64,000 nucleotides of DNA from the NCBI RefSeq assembly GCF_000191065.1, contig NZ_GL872283.1:488253-552252 (forward strand). Reading direction: 5' to 3'. This document shows positions 8,338-16,163 of this stretch, piece after piece. Under the pieces are notes generated by a model that did no database searches, had not been told where the DNA came from, and saw only the letters and a list, made by a program, of their open reading frames with translations. Origin of the DNA: Prevotella multiformis DSM 16608 (lineage in GTDB: Bacteria; Bacteroidota; Bacteroidia; Bacteroidales; Bacteroidaceae). The number at the start of each line of letters is the position of its first letter. Positions within the stretch are counted from its first letter, which is position 1. The translations under genes were made by a program, and so were the position numbers.

Positions 8338-8524
8338 CCATGCTAAGTAGAACTTTGTACGATATTGTTTTTCACCATAAAATCGGTGAAAATTCTACAG
8401 ACAGCGAACTCTGGGGAATGTATTGTTCTTCAGAGACTTGTAAAATAAATTAATAATAAATTACGTGTTTAGTCGCGGGATCAAGGTTTAATATAGTCCG
8501 TGACATTCTGAAACAATAACAATT

Positions 8525-10588
8525 ATGAAAGGGACTGCATCGCATCTGCTGGAATTCCTTGAAGGGGCTAGAAAGAGATTCATCATACCCGTATATCAAA
8601 GAAATTACGACTGGAAGCGTGAAAACTGCAAACAGTTGTTCGACGACCTTGTCAGTGTCGTCAAGGAAGGGAAAAACACTCACTTCTTTGGTAGCATAGT
8701 GTCGTATGCTCACAGCAGGGACGAAGTTATACTCATTGACGGTCAACAGCGCATAACCACTATCTCGCTGATTCTTATTGCAATGATCAATGCCATGAAG
8801 AAGGGTATCTGTGTTCCTGGTGATTCAAGGTTGCCGGAGATATTGGAGGATACGTATATCATAGATAAGTATAGGAGGGATGAAAGAAAGGTCCGGCTGA
8901 AGCCCTTCCGTGATGACTGTACGGCTTTTGACCGGCTGATATATAACGAAGAGACGGAATATATTCAAGATTCTAAGGTTACTGTCAACTACAACTATTT
9001 CTACGATAGGATTGTGCAGATAAAGGAACTGACACCAGACGAACTGTACAGGGCCATTGACAGTCTTGAGATCATTGATATAGAACTGGAACCGCAGCAC
9101 GGCGACAATCCACAGTTGATATTCGAGAGCCTGAACTCTACTGGGCTTGATTTGACGGAGGCCGACAAGATAAGGAACTTCGTATTGATGAACTTGCCCC
9201 CGGACATTCAGGAACAGTTCTACGACCGGTATTGGAATAAGATAGAAAAATGCAGTGGTAACGAGCTGGACGGTTTCGTCAGGAATTATCTGACCATTAA
9301 GCAAGGAACTATTCCTAATCAAAGGAAGATATACTTCGCTTTTAAGGAATTTACCAAGCGTTACGACGGCATAGAAGGAGTGCTGCAGGAAATGCTTGTT
9401 TATGCCGATGCTTATCATGGCATCAAGACTTTTCAGGTGGGCGCTAAAGACACCAATGAGATTGCCAGACGACTGGATCTGCTTGAAATGACGGTTGCCT
9501 ATCCCTTCCTGATGGCATTCCTCGTTTATGCCAGGGAGGCGGGATTGCCGTTGGCGGAAATCTATAAAGTATTCTCGTGCATCGAAACCTTCATCTTCCG
9601 TCGCCTGATGTGCGACCTGCCGACCAATGCACTTAACAAGATATTTGCGACACTTCATGATACGGTCCTGAAGAACAAAAAGGAAACGGACAACTATTCA
9701 TCCGTACTGATTTATATCCTTGAAAGCAAGAAGCTGTCGAGTGCGTTCCCCAAGGATGAAGAGTTTATCAACGGCTTCACGACAAAAAAGGTCTATTCAA
9801 TGCGGACCAAGAACAAGATGTACATCTTTGAACGGTTGGAGAATGGCAGCAGCAAAGAAAAGAACGATGTGGTGGAGAATATGGAGGAAGGCATCTTGAC
9901 CATAGAGCATATCATGCCACAGACATTGAGTAATGCCTGGAAGCGGGAACTTGGCACAGAATGGGAAACCATACAGGAGAAATGGCTGCACACCATATCA
10001 AACCTTACGCTAACTGGTTATAACATCAAGTACAGCAACAGACCCTTCGCTGAAAAGCGAGATATGGAGAATGGCTTTAAGCAGAGTGGGTTGAGGATGA
10101 ACCATTACATCGCCCAGTTTGACAAATGGAGTGAAGAGGAGCTGGAACAGAGAAAGCAAGAACTTTCATGTTTGGCGAAGGCTATTTGGAGCTATCCTGA
10201 AACAGACTTCGTGCCGGAGGTGCAGGATGATGATGTGGTCAGTCTGTCAGAAGACAACGGTATTTCTACCGGACGTAAGATACTGTACTATATCTTCCAA
10301 GAAGAGAGGGAAGATGTGGGTGAATGGTCAGAAATGATGTGGGCTGTTATCAACAGACTGTTTGCTCTCAATCCTATTCTGTTGTATGAGGAGGCTAAAA
10401 GTAACAGGAATGTCTGGTTCTCCACTACTGAGGCAAGTAGGCACTATAAGAAAATAGCCGAAGGATTGTACTACCGTCCTTCAAGAAGCAACACATGGAA
10501 CAAAATGGCCATTCTGAAGAACCTCTTCCGTCTGTATCAGATCGACGAGGATGATTTACAATTTGGGCTAAAACCGATAAGACAGTAG
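8525..10588 (+). CDS. GmrSD-like DUF262/DUF1524 nuclease (type IV restriction type)
   Basis: 687 aa. The N-terminal DUF262 domain has FIIPVYQRNYDW near residue 20 and LIDGQQRITT near residue 75, the ParB-like nucleotide-handling motifs of GmrS. The C-terminal DUF1524 region has IEHIMPQTLSNAW near residue 460, the His-containing HNH-like nuclease motif of GmrD, followed by an extra ~150-residue tail. In characterised GmrSD enzymes this fusion cuts phage DNA carrying modified cytosines. The gene is AT-richer than its neighbours and stands alone, without methylase, which suits a horizontally acquired type IV system. Target modification cannot be inferred. Confidence 0.85.
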   Translation: MKGTASHLLEFLEGARKRFIIPVYQRNYDWKRENCKQLFDDLVSVVKEGKNTHFFGSIVSYAHSRDEVILIDGQQRITTISLILIAMINAMKKGICVPGDSRLPEILEDTYIIDKYRRDERKVRLKPFRDDCTAFDRLIYNEETEYIQDSKVTVNYNYFYDRIVQIKELTPDELYRAIDSLEIIDIELEPQHGDNPQLIFESLNSTGLDLTEADKIRNFVLMNLPPDIQEQFYDRYWNKIEKCSGNELDGFVRNYLTIKQGTIPNQRKIYFAFKEFTKRYDGIEGVLQEMLVYADAYHGIKTFQVGAKDTNEIARRLDLLEMTVAYPFLMAFLVYAREAGLPLAEIYKVFSCIETFIFRRLMCDLPTNALNKIFATLHDTVLKNKKETDNYSSVLIYILESKKLSSAFPKDEEFINGFTTKKVYSMRTKNKMYIFERLENGSSKEKNDVVENMEEGILTIEHIMPQTLSNAWKRELGTEWETIQEKWLHTISNLTLTGYNIKYSNRPFAEKRDMENGFKQSGLRMNHYIAQFDKWSEEELEQRKQELSCLAKAIWSYPETDFVPEVQDDDVVSLSEDNGISTGRKILYYIFQEEREDVGEWSEMMWAVINRLFALNPILLYEEAKSNRNVWFSTTEASRHYKKIAEGLYYRPSRSNTWNKMAILKNLFRLYQIDEDDLQFGLKPIRQ

Positions 10589-10592
10589 CATT

Positions 10593-10652
10593 ATGGCAAC
10601 ATCTAAAAATACGGAAAAACATTTTTCTGAGAAGTTCGGAACCGGATGGTGA
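10593..10652 (+). other. Short reading frame after the GmrSD-like gene, possible remnant
   Basis: ATG at 10593 opens 19 codons (MATSKNTEKHFSEKFGTGW) and then a stop. It begins 4 bp after the preceding stop codon, a spacing typical of coupled genes. Either it is a tiny co-translated peptide or the stump of a lost second gene. The rest of 10653-10914 shows no gene I recognise. Confidence 0.3.
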
Positions 10653-10920
10653 GTATGCTTTTCGGCATTGAAAATCTTCTCATCAGGCTTTGGAACAGGC
10701 TGTTATGTAAAAGAAACATTGTCCAGAATCCTCTAAAGAAAAAGCGTTTCCTTTGTCCGGCTGGCTTATGGCTCTGGTTCTGGATTTTCCATCTGAATTC
10801 GGTCTCAATCAAAAGAATGAGCCCCAAGAGGCATTGCACGAACTGAAAAAGGCGAACTGCATAATACTTATCCCGGATTCAGGTACTTCCTGAATGCTGT
10901 CGGCGGTGTGGTTGGGTGGC

Positions 10921-10960
10921 TTTGGTTGACTGCTTTTCGTCTTGTTTTTAAACCCGGCTG
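10921..10960 (+). repeat. Gamma-type tail, copy B
   Basis: TTTGGTTGACTGCTTTTCGT followed by CTTGTTTTTAAACCCGGCTG is nearly the same as the tail after the arrays at 7941 and 37195. Only degenerate array sequence lies upstream of this copy. Confidence 0.7.
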
Positions 10961-11024
10961 ATGTTTTCATGGTCTGCTGCACGGCATTCTGGAGTATTTC
11001 CGTCCGGGTGACGGCTGCTGCAGA

Positions 11025-11996
11025 TCAGAATACGACATACGGACGCAGCCGTTCGATGGCTTCTGGAGGGAAGTCCTTGGACAGGCGGAGCTGGGCAAGA
11101 CCGGTCAGTTTTCCTTTCAGCCTCCTGTAGTCGCAGATGACCCTTGCCTGGTAGAAGTTCAGGTAAGGATGGCGGCGCAGCTGACTGAGCGTAGCGGTGT
11201 TGAGGTTTATCTTGTCCGTATGTGGATCGCTGATGGAGAAGTAAGGCAGCGCTTCCTCGGGAAACCCCTCTATCTCCAGCAGCTGTCCTACGGCCACGTA
11301 TCCGCCCAGCCGTCTGCCGTAACTGATGATGGCACGTGCCCAGCCCGACCCGATTCCGGGGACTTTCTTCAGCTGGTTGGTGTCGGCGGCAGCAAGGTTG
11401 ACGTGCTCTCCGGCTTTCAGTTTCAGCGGATAACGGATGGTGTCGCGGTCGTATTCCTTGTAAGGTTTGTATGTGTTCCTGGCTTTGTAGGCCTCGTAAG
11501 CCGCATGGGCCGCCTGCTTCTCAGCCTCTTTCCGGGCGATGTAATGCTGTACGGAGGGGAGGGTAGAGGCCGGTTCATAGTCATCGCCGATCGTGATGTA
11601 AGGTGCTAATTCTCTGTATTGTCTGCGTGTAAGTCCGTAGAGGTGGGCAAAGTCCATGGGCGACCGGTAGACTCCGCCTTTGGAACGGTATTTCAGGATA
11701 TTGCGTATCTGGAAGGGAGCCAGTCCCAGCCGTTGCAGTTCATCGGCCGTAGCGGTGTTGGGATCAAAGGGGAACAGCTGCTTGCCGTTTTCCATTTCAT
11801 ATACCGGTAGCTGTTTCCGTCTCGGGAAGGAAGCGGCCGGCCGGAGGGGGAGGGAATCGTCCTTTCCAGCTGCCGTCTCTTCTGTTCGGCTGCCGACGAA
11901 GACAATCAGTCCAAGGCAGATGAGGACGAAGACCAGCAGGGACAGGATTACTTTCCGGTCGGAATGGTGGAGATAGAAGAGAGATTTAAGGTTCAT
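11025..11996 (-). CDS. Membrane-anchored helix-hairpin-helix protein (ComEA-like repeats)
   Basis: 323 aa. One membrane helix near the N-terminus (VILSLLVFVLICLGLIVFVG) is followed by three HhH-type segments: FDPNTATADELQRLGLAPFQ, VNLAAADTNQLKKVPGIGSG and INLNTATLSQLRRHPYL. HhH motifs bind DNA without sequence preference, and ComEA-like proteins pull DNA into the periplasm during uptake. Here the length and triple repeat differ from short ComEA, so a DNA-binding role at the membrane is likely but competence is only a guess. No other com genes are present. Confidence 0.82.
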   Translation of the reverse strand: MNLKSLFYLHHSDRKVILSLLVFVLICLGLIVFVGSRTEETAAGKDDSLPLRPAASFPRRKQLPVYEMENGKQLFPFDPNTATADELQRLGLAPFQIRNILKYRSKGGVYRSPMDFAHLYGLTRRQYRELAPYITIGDDYEPASTLPSVQHYIARKEAEKQAAHAAYEAYKARNTYKPYKEYDRDTIRYPLKLKAGEHVNLAAADTNQLKKVPGIGSGWARAIISYGRRLGGYVAVGQLLEIEGFPEEALPYFSISDPHTDKINLNTATLSQLRRHPYLNFYQARVICDYRRLKGKLTGLAQLRLSKDFPPEAIERLRPYVVF

Positions 11997-12079
11997 GTGG
12001 AGGGAGATTTTCAGGTGGATTCGGTGTATGCCGGCGTTGACAGGGATGCCGGCGGATAGCGTGGGGTGAGTAGGATTCC

Positions 12080-12111
12080 GTCCCCTCCCCTCTCAGAGGA
12101 GGGGGGAGGGA
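12080..12111. repeat. GC-rich CCCCTCC/GGAGGGG inverted repeat, copy 1
   Basis: TCCCCTCCCCTCT and its near-complement GAGGAGGGGGGAGGG form a hairpin just past the stop of the transporter gene. Similar C-run/G-run repeats are at 14795-14896, 25137-25169 and 42382-42431, all close to gene ends. Confidence 0.55.
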
Positions 12112-12114
12112 GTT

Positions 12115-13476
12115 TCAGAATACGCCCAGCTGATGCAGGAAGATGGCAAGGATGGCTACCGGACAGATGAAGCGGATCAGGAAATAGTATGTCCCGAAGA
12201 ATGGGCTGCGGGCTGTTCCCCAGTTGGTGAACTCATCCCTGACCAGCTGTTTCGGTACGTACCAGCCGATGAACAGGCAGGTAAGAAGACCGCCGACGGG
12301 AAGGAAAATCTGTCCGGTCACGAAGTCGAATACGTCAAAGAGGTCTGTACCCGCTAACTTGAGGAAGCTCCAGTCGCCCAGGGACAGAGAGCACACTGCT
12401 CCGATGACGGTGCAGCAGGCGGTGACGATCAGTGCTGCGCGGGGGCGGCTGATGTGCAGCTCCTCCTGGAAGAAGGCCGTGCTCACTTCGTGCAGGGAGA
12501 TGAGGGAGGTTAGGGCGGCCATGGACAGAAGCAGATAGAACGACAGGGAGATGACGTAGCCCGCGACAGGCATGCCGGCAAAAGCCTGTTCAAAGACATT
12601 CGGCAACGTGATGAAGATGAGCGAAGGCCCGCTGTCGGGTCTTACCCCCACGGAGAAGGCTGCCGGGAAAATCATCAGGCCGGCAAGGATGGCGACGACG
12701 GTGTCGATGAAGCCGATCTGTACGGCCGAGTTCAGCAGTCTGGTATGGCGGCTGTAATATGACGCATAGGTGCAGATACAGCCCATCGCAATGCTCATGG
12801 AATAGAACGACTGCCCCAGAGCGCCCAGGAAGACATCGCCCGTGACCTTGCTGAAGTCGGGCTTCAGGAGGAACTCGATTCCCTTTCCCGCTCCCGGAAG
12901 CAGGCAGGACGCAACGACGATGGCAAGCAGCAGCAGGAAAAGGGCGGGCATCATGATCTTCGAGGCACGCTCTATACCGTTCCGCACTCCGTGGATGATG
13001 ACGTAATGGGTGATGAGGAGGATGGCGGCTGTCCACAGCACCGGCTTCCACGGACTGGTGGAGAAGCCTGAGAAATAGGACTGGAAATAGGCCGGTGACC
13101 CGTGCAGGTGATTCATGACGGAGGCCAGACCGTATTGTAGACACCAGCCGGAGACAACGGCATAGTAACCGGTGATGAGAAAGCCTGTGAGGACTCCCAG
13201 GTAGCCTACCCATTTCCAGGCCGTCCCGTTGGACAGCTTCGTATAGGCACGTGCCGTGTTCGAGGCTGCATGACGGCCGATGATGAACTCGCTGACCATG
13301 CACGGCAGTCCCAGCAGCAGGATGCAGCCGATATAGATAAGGATGAAGGCCGCACCGCCGTTCTGCCCTGTCATATAAGGAAAACGCCACACATTGCCCA
13401 GACCGACGGTGCCGCCTGCTGTGGCAAGAATCATTCCTATTTTACTTCCGAACTTTGCTCTTTTTTGTTGAACCAT
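12115..13476 (-). CDS. Sodium-dependent transporter, SNF (NSS) family
   Basis: 453-aa inner-membrane symporter of the LeuT fold, which takes up amino acids or related amines with Na+. The N-terminus ILATAGGTVGLGNVWRFPYM is the highly conserved TM1 of the family, with the unwound GLGN segment that binds Na+ and substrate. About eleven to twelve hydrophobic helices follow. The prokaryotic members without close LeuT similarity are often annotated only as SNF family, and the substrate cannot be read from sequence. Transcription starts from a promoter divergent with the VanZ-like gene. Confidence 0.92.
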   Translation of the reverse strand: MVQQKRAKFGSKIGMILATAGGTVGLGNVWRFPYMTGQNGGAAFILIYIGCILLLGLPCMVSEFIIGRHAASNTARAYTKLSNGTAWKWVGYLGVLTGFLITGYYAVVSGWCLQYGLASVMNHLHGSPAYFQSYFSGFSTSPWKPVLWTAAILLITHYVIIHGVRNGIERASKIMMPALFLLLLAIVVASCLLPGAGKGIEFLLKPDFSKVTGDVFLGALGQSFYSMSIAMGCICTYASYYSRHTRLLNSAVQIGFIDTVVAILAGLMIFPAAFSVGVRPDSGPSLIFITLPNVFEQAFAGMPVAGYVISLSFYLLLSMAALTSLISLHEVSTAFFQEELHISRPRAALIVTACCTVIGAVCSLSLGDWSFLKLAGTDLFDVFDFVTGQIFLPVGGLLTCLFIGWYVPKQLVRDEFTNWGTARSPFFGTYYFLIRFICPVAILAIFLHQLGVF

Positions 13477-13500
13477 GTAAATTTACTTTGGATAGATACG

Positions 13501-13508
13501 CAAAATTA
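13501..13508 (-). promoter_or_regulatory. -7 element of the SNF transporter (TAATTTTG, minus)
   Basis: Minus strand TAATTTTGC, 25 bp before the start at 13476. It faces away from TACTTTTG at 13521-13528 on the plus strand, so two transcripts diverge from a 28-bp core. Confidence 0.7.
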
Positions 13509-13520
13509 CAAAAAAATATC

Positions 13521-13528
13521 TACTTTTG
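13521..13528 (+). promoter_or_regulatory. -7 element of the VanZ-like gene (TACTTTTG)
   Basis: TACTTTTGTA lies 20 bp before the start at 13549, which leaves a leader of only about a dozen bases. Confidence 0.7.
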
Positions 13529-13548
13529 TATCAGATCAGAAGTAAAAT

Positions 13549-13941
13549 ATGAAATTATATCGGCATATCTTAATCCGGTTCCCATTCAGCTGTATCATCA
13601 TTGCAGGTATCTGGGTGTTGTGTTTCATGGACATTCCGGAGACTCCTTTGAGCGAGGTCAGGTTCATTGACAAGTGGACGCACAGTGTGATGTACCTGGT
13701 GTTGAGTCTGACCATCAGCCTCGAATACCTGTACAGGGTCAAGCCCGCCGGCTCCCGCTTCCTTGCAGTCTGGGCATGGTTCATGCCGGTCGTCATGGGC
13801 GGACTTATCGAAATCCTCCAGGCCAGCTGTACGGGGGGACGGCGCAGCGGAGAGTGGCTCGACTTCCTCGCAGATGCGGCAGGCTCGACGATAGCCTTGG
13901 CTATCGGTATTCTTCTGGCACGCTGTCGCGCCAGGTCCTGA
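13549..13941 (+). CDS. VanZ-like membrane protein
   Basis: 130 aa with four predicted membrane helices. The segment VRFIDKWTHSVMYLVLSLTI matches the D-K-x-x-H core of the VanZ family, and VMGGLIEILQASCTGGRRSGEWLDFLADAAG matches its second conserved block (GLIEILQ ... EWLDFLADAAG). VanZ proteins are linked to low-level glycopeptide tolerance in Gram-positives, but their role in Bacteroidetes is unknown. The last 41 bp overlap the end of the convergent CYTH gene. Confidence 0.85.
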   Translation: MKLYRHILIRFPFSCIIIAGIWVLCFMDIPETPLSEVRFIDKWTHSVMYLVLSLTISLEYLYRVKPAGSRFLAVWAWFMPVVMGGLIEILQASCTGGRRSGEWLDFLADAAGSTIALAIGILLARCRARS

Positions 13942-14398
13942 ACGGATTTCTCCGCATGTAGGAGTTGTAGAAATGCCGGTTCCCGGTCACTTCCGTACCG
14001 ATGAAGTCGGGTTTTTCAAAGACTTCTTCCTCACTGCCCAGTTCCACTTCGGCCATGACGAGCCCGTCGTTGTCACCATGGAACTCATCCACTTCGAAGA
14101 TATGTCCGCCGAAAGGGACGAGATACCTGTGCTTGTCTATCACGCCCGGCTCACACAGCTGCATAAGCTTCCGTGCCTCCTCAAGCGTTATCTCCTTCTC
14201 GAATTCGTATCGTGACAGACCGCCGTCACGGGACGGCCCCTTGATGGTCAGGTAGCCCCTGTCATCCCGGATGCGGATGCGGACAGTGTTGACGGCGGCG
14301 AAATAGCCCTGTTGTATATGGCTGCTGCTGCTTGCCAGCCGTTTCCAGTCCATCCTTTTATGTACCAGGAATTTCCTTTCTATCTCCAATCCACTCAT
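13901..14398 (-). CDS. CYTH domain protein (triphosphate tunnel family)
   Basis: 165 aa, opening with GLEIERKFLV, the EIERKF signature of CYTH proteins. Alternating charged strands follow (VRIRIRDDRGYLTIKG, RYEFEKEI, LVMAEVELGSEEE), as expected of the eight-strand tunnel that binds triphosphate and metal. Family members include inorganic triphosphatases and class IV adenylate cyclases; bacterial proteins of this size are usually triphosphatases. It ends inside the VanZ-like gene (convergent overlap). Confidence 0.9.
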   Translation of the reverse strand: MSGLEIERKFLVHKRMDWKRLASSSSHIQQGYFAAVNTVRIRIRDDRGYLTIKGPSRDGGLSRYEFEKEITLEEARKLMQLCEPGVIDKHRYLVPFGGHIFEVDEFHGDNDGLVMAEVELGSEEEVFEKPDFIGTEVTGNRHFYNSYMRRNPFRTWRDSVPEEYR

Positions 14399-14599
14399 CG
14401 GTTGCTTTCTTGTTAATGTGTTCTGACAATCTCCTCCTTCTGATGGATGCCGCCTCCTTCCGTTGTGGAGGTGTGCTGTCGCGGCAGTTGGTTGCCGTTG
14501 TCCCCCATGCGAATATATGCTGCCTGTCGTAGCAGCCAGGCGGCTGTTTCTTCAGGGAGGTGTTCCGGCAGCAGTAGCCGGACAGCTTCTTTTGCGGGG

Positions 14600-14740
14600 T
14601 CAGATGGTTGCGGTCGCCACGATTACGTATGCTATCGCCAATAGGATCAGCACTGCACCGATCCAGAAGATGACACGTTTTGCCTGTTTTTCCTGTTTCT
14701 GTTCCCGTGCTTTGCGGTTCAGTTTGCTTCTTTCACTCAT
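14600..14740 (-). CDS. 46-aa single-pass membrane protein
   Basis: ATG at 14740 to TGA at 14600. The first 22 residues are strongly basic (MSERSKLNRKAREQKQEKQA), followed by one hydrophobic helix (VIFWIGAVLILLAIAYVIVA). This charge pattern predicts an inner-membrane protein with the N-terminus in the cytoplasm. It lies between the CYTH gene and prfB on the same strand. I do not recognise a family. Confidence 0.6.
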   Translation of the reverse strand: MSERSKLNRKAREQKQEKQAKRVIFWIGAVLILLAIAYVIVATATI

Positions 14741-14794
14741 AGTTATATTTTTTTAAAAGGTTGATTCTTTTTAGGCGATGAGCGGTGATGATGA

Positions 14795-14896
14795 CCTCCT
14801 CATCCCCTCCGGGGGGAGGGGGAGGCCGTGGGTGTGATGAGCCTTGGGCCAACCGGCTTCTGCAGCCGCTCCCCTCCTTCAGAGGGTCGGAGAGAG
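14795..14896. repeat. GC-rich C-run/G-run repeats, copy 2
   Basis: Two parts: TCATCCCCTCCGGGGGGAGG near 14800 and GCTCCCCTCCTTCAGAGGGT near 14868, in the gap between the small membrane gene and the prfB stop. Same type as 12080-12111. Confidence 0.5.
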
Positions 14897-14900
14897 AGGG

Positions 14901-16016
14901 CTACTCTTCTGACGGGAACTCCATCAGGTAAGCCTTGATGAAGGCGTCAATCTTGCCGTCCATCACGCCATCCACGTCCGATGTCTGGTAATTGGTGCGG
15001 TGATCCTTCACCCGCCGGTCGTCGAAGACGTAGCTGCGGATCTGGCTGCCCCACTCGATCTTTTTCTTTCCGGCCTCAATCTTCGCCTGCTCCTCCATGC
15101 GTTTCTTCATCGCACGGTCGTAGAGCTGAGACTTCAGAAGCTGCATGGCCTTGGCACGGTTCTTGGGCTGGTCGCGCGTTTCCGTATTCTCGATGAGGAT
15201 TTCTTCCTGCTCTCCTGTGTCCGGATCTTCATACTGGTAACGCAGGCGGACACCCGACTCCACCTTGTTGACATTCTGTCCGCCGGCACCGCTCGATCGG
15301 AAAGTGTCCCAGCTGACACGTGCCGGATCGACATATACCTCGATGGTATCGTCCACCAGCGGCGTGACGAAAACGCTGGCGAAACTCGTCATGCGCTTGC
15401 CTTGTGCATTGAACGGACTGACGCGGACCAGACGGTGTACGCCGTTCTCGCTCTTCAGATAGCCGTAGGCGTATTCTCCGCCCTCGAACTTCATCGTCAC
15501 GCTCTTGATGCCGGCCTCGTCCCCTTCCTGGATGTCGGAGACGGTCACCTTGTAGCCGTGCGCCTCCCCCCAGCGCATATACATCCGCATGAGCATGGAT
15601 GCCCAGTCCTGGCTCTCCGTGCCGCCGGCACCGGAGTTGATCTTCATCACGCACTCCATCGGGTCTTCCTCCTGGCGCAGCATATTCTTGAGCTCCAGGT
15701 CTTCGATCACCTTGAACGCCTTGTCGTAAGCCGTATCGACCTCTTCCTCCGTGACGAGTTCGTCCTTGTAGAAATCAAATGCGAGCTGTGCCTCGTCTGT
15801 CAGCGACCGCGCCTCATCGTAGCCTTTGATCCACTTTTCTATTTCCTTGACTTTCTTCATCTGCTCCTGTGCGCGCTTCGGGTCGTCCCAGAAGTCGGGA
15901 GCCTGTGTGCGGAGCTGTTCTTCTTCAAATTCTATCCGCTTCCTGTCGATGTCAAGATAGCGGTGCAGTGCGTCGGTACGCACTTGGATGTCTTTTAGCT
16001 GGTCTGCTGTTATCAT
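14901..16016 (-). CDS. prfB: Peptide chain release factor 2
   Basis: Recognises UAA and UGA and triggers peptide release; 371 aa. The class marker SPF is seen in RLVRVSPFNAQGK, where RF1 has PxT, and the catalytic GGQ in RSSGAGGQNVNKVESG. The reading frame is continuous: at the place where many bacteria have the programmed frameshift CTTTGAC, this gene has CTTGAC in frame (codons for YLD at about residues 20-22), so no autoregulatory frameshift is needed. The start at 16016 gives the normal N-terminal length. Confidence 0.97.
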   Translation of the reverse strand: MITADQLKDIQVRTDALHRYLDIDRKRIEFEEEQLRTQAPDFWDDPKRAQEQMKKVKEIEKWIKGYDEARSLTDEAQLAFDFYKDELVTEEEVDTAYDKAFKVIEDLELKNMLRQEEDPMECVMKINSGAGGTESQDWASMLMRMYMRWGEAHGYKVTVSDIQEGDEAGIKSVTMKFEGGEYAYGYLKSENGVHRLVRVSPFNAQGKRMTSFASVFVTPLVDDTIEVYVDPARVSWDTFRSSGAGGQNVNKVESGVRLRYQYEDPDTGEQEEILIENTETRDQPKNRAKAMQLLKSQLYDRAMKKRMEEQAKIEAGKKKIEWGSQIRSYVFDDRRVKDHRTNYQTSDVDGVMDGKIDAFIKAYLMEFPSEE

Positions 16017-16042
16017 TGTTTCTTTTTTCTTTTATCGGTGTA

Positions 16043-16092
16043 TGCGGGGGCGGCTCCTGCCGAGGCTAGCAGGACTAGCAAGACTGGCGGGG
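16043..16092. repeat. Short microrepeat upstream of prfB
   Basis: Variants of GACTAGCAA and GACTGGCGG (CTAGCAGGACTAGCAAGACT) lie 30-75 bp before the prfB start, in a position like the microrepeats before the genes starting at 6478 and 25253. Confidence 0.4.
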
Positions 16093-16163
16093 ACTGTCAA
16101 CAGCGGTAATACTGTCTCAGAAGAGCTCCGTTGACGCGTCCGGCTGGCCATCCACCCTTTCGC

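Noticed and set aside
10768..10893. 41-codon frame after the GmrSD-like gene
   Set aside because: Contains a plausible-looking helix but no promoter or family; too weak to call.
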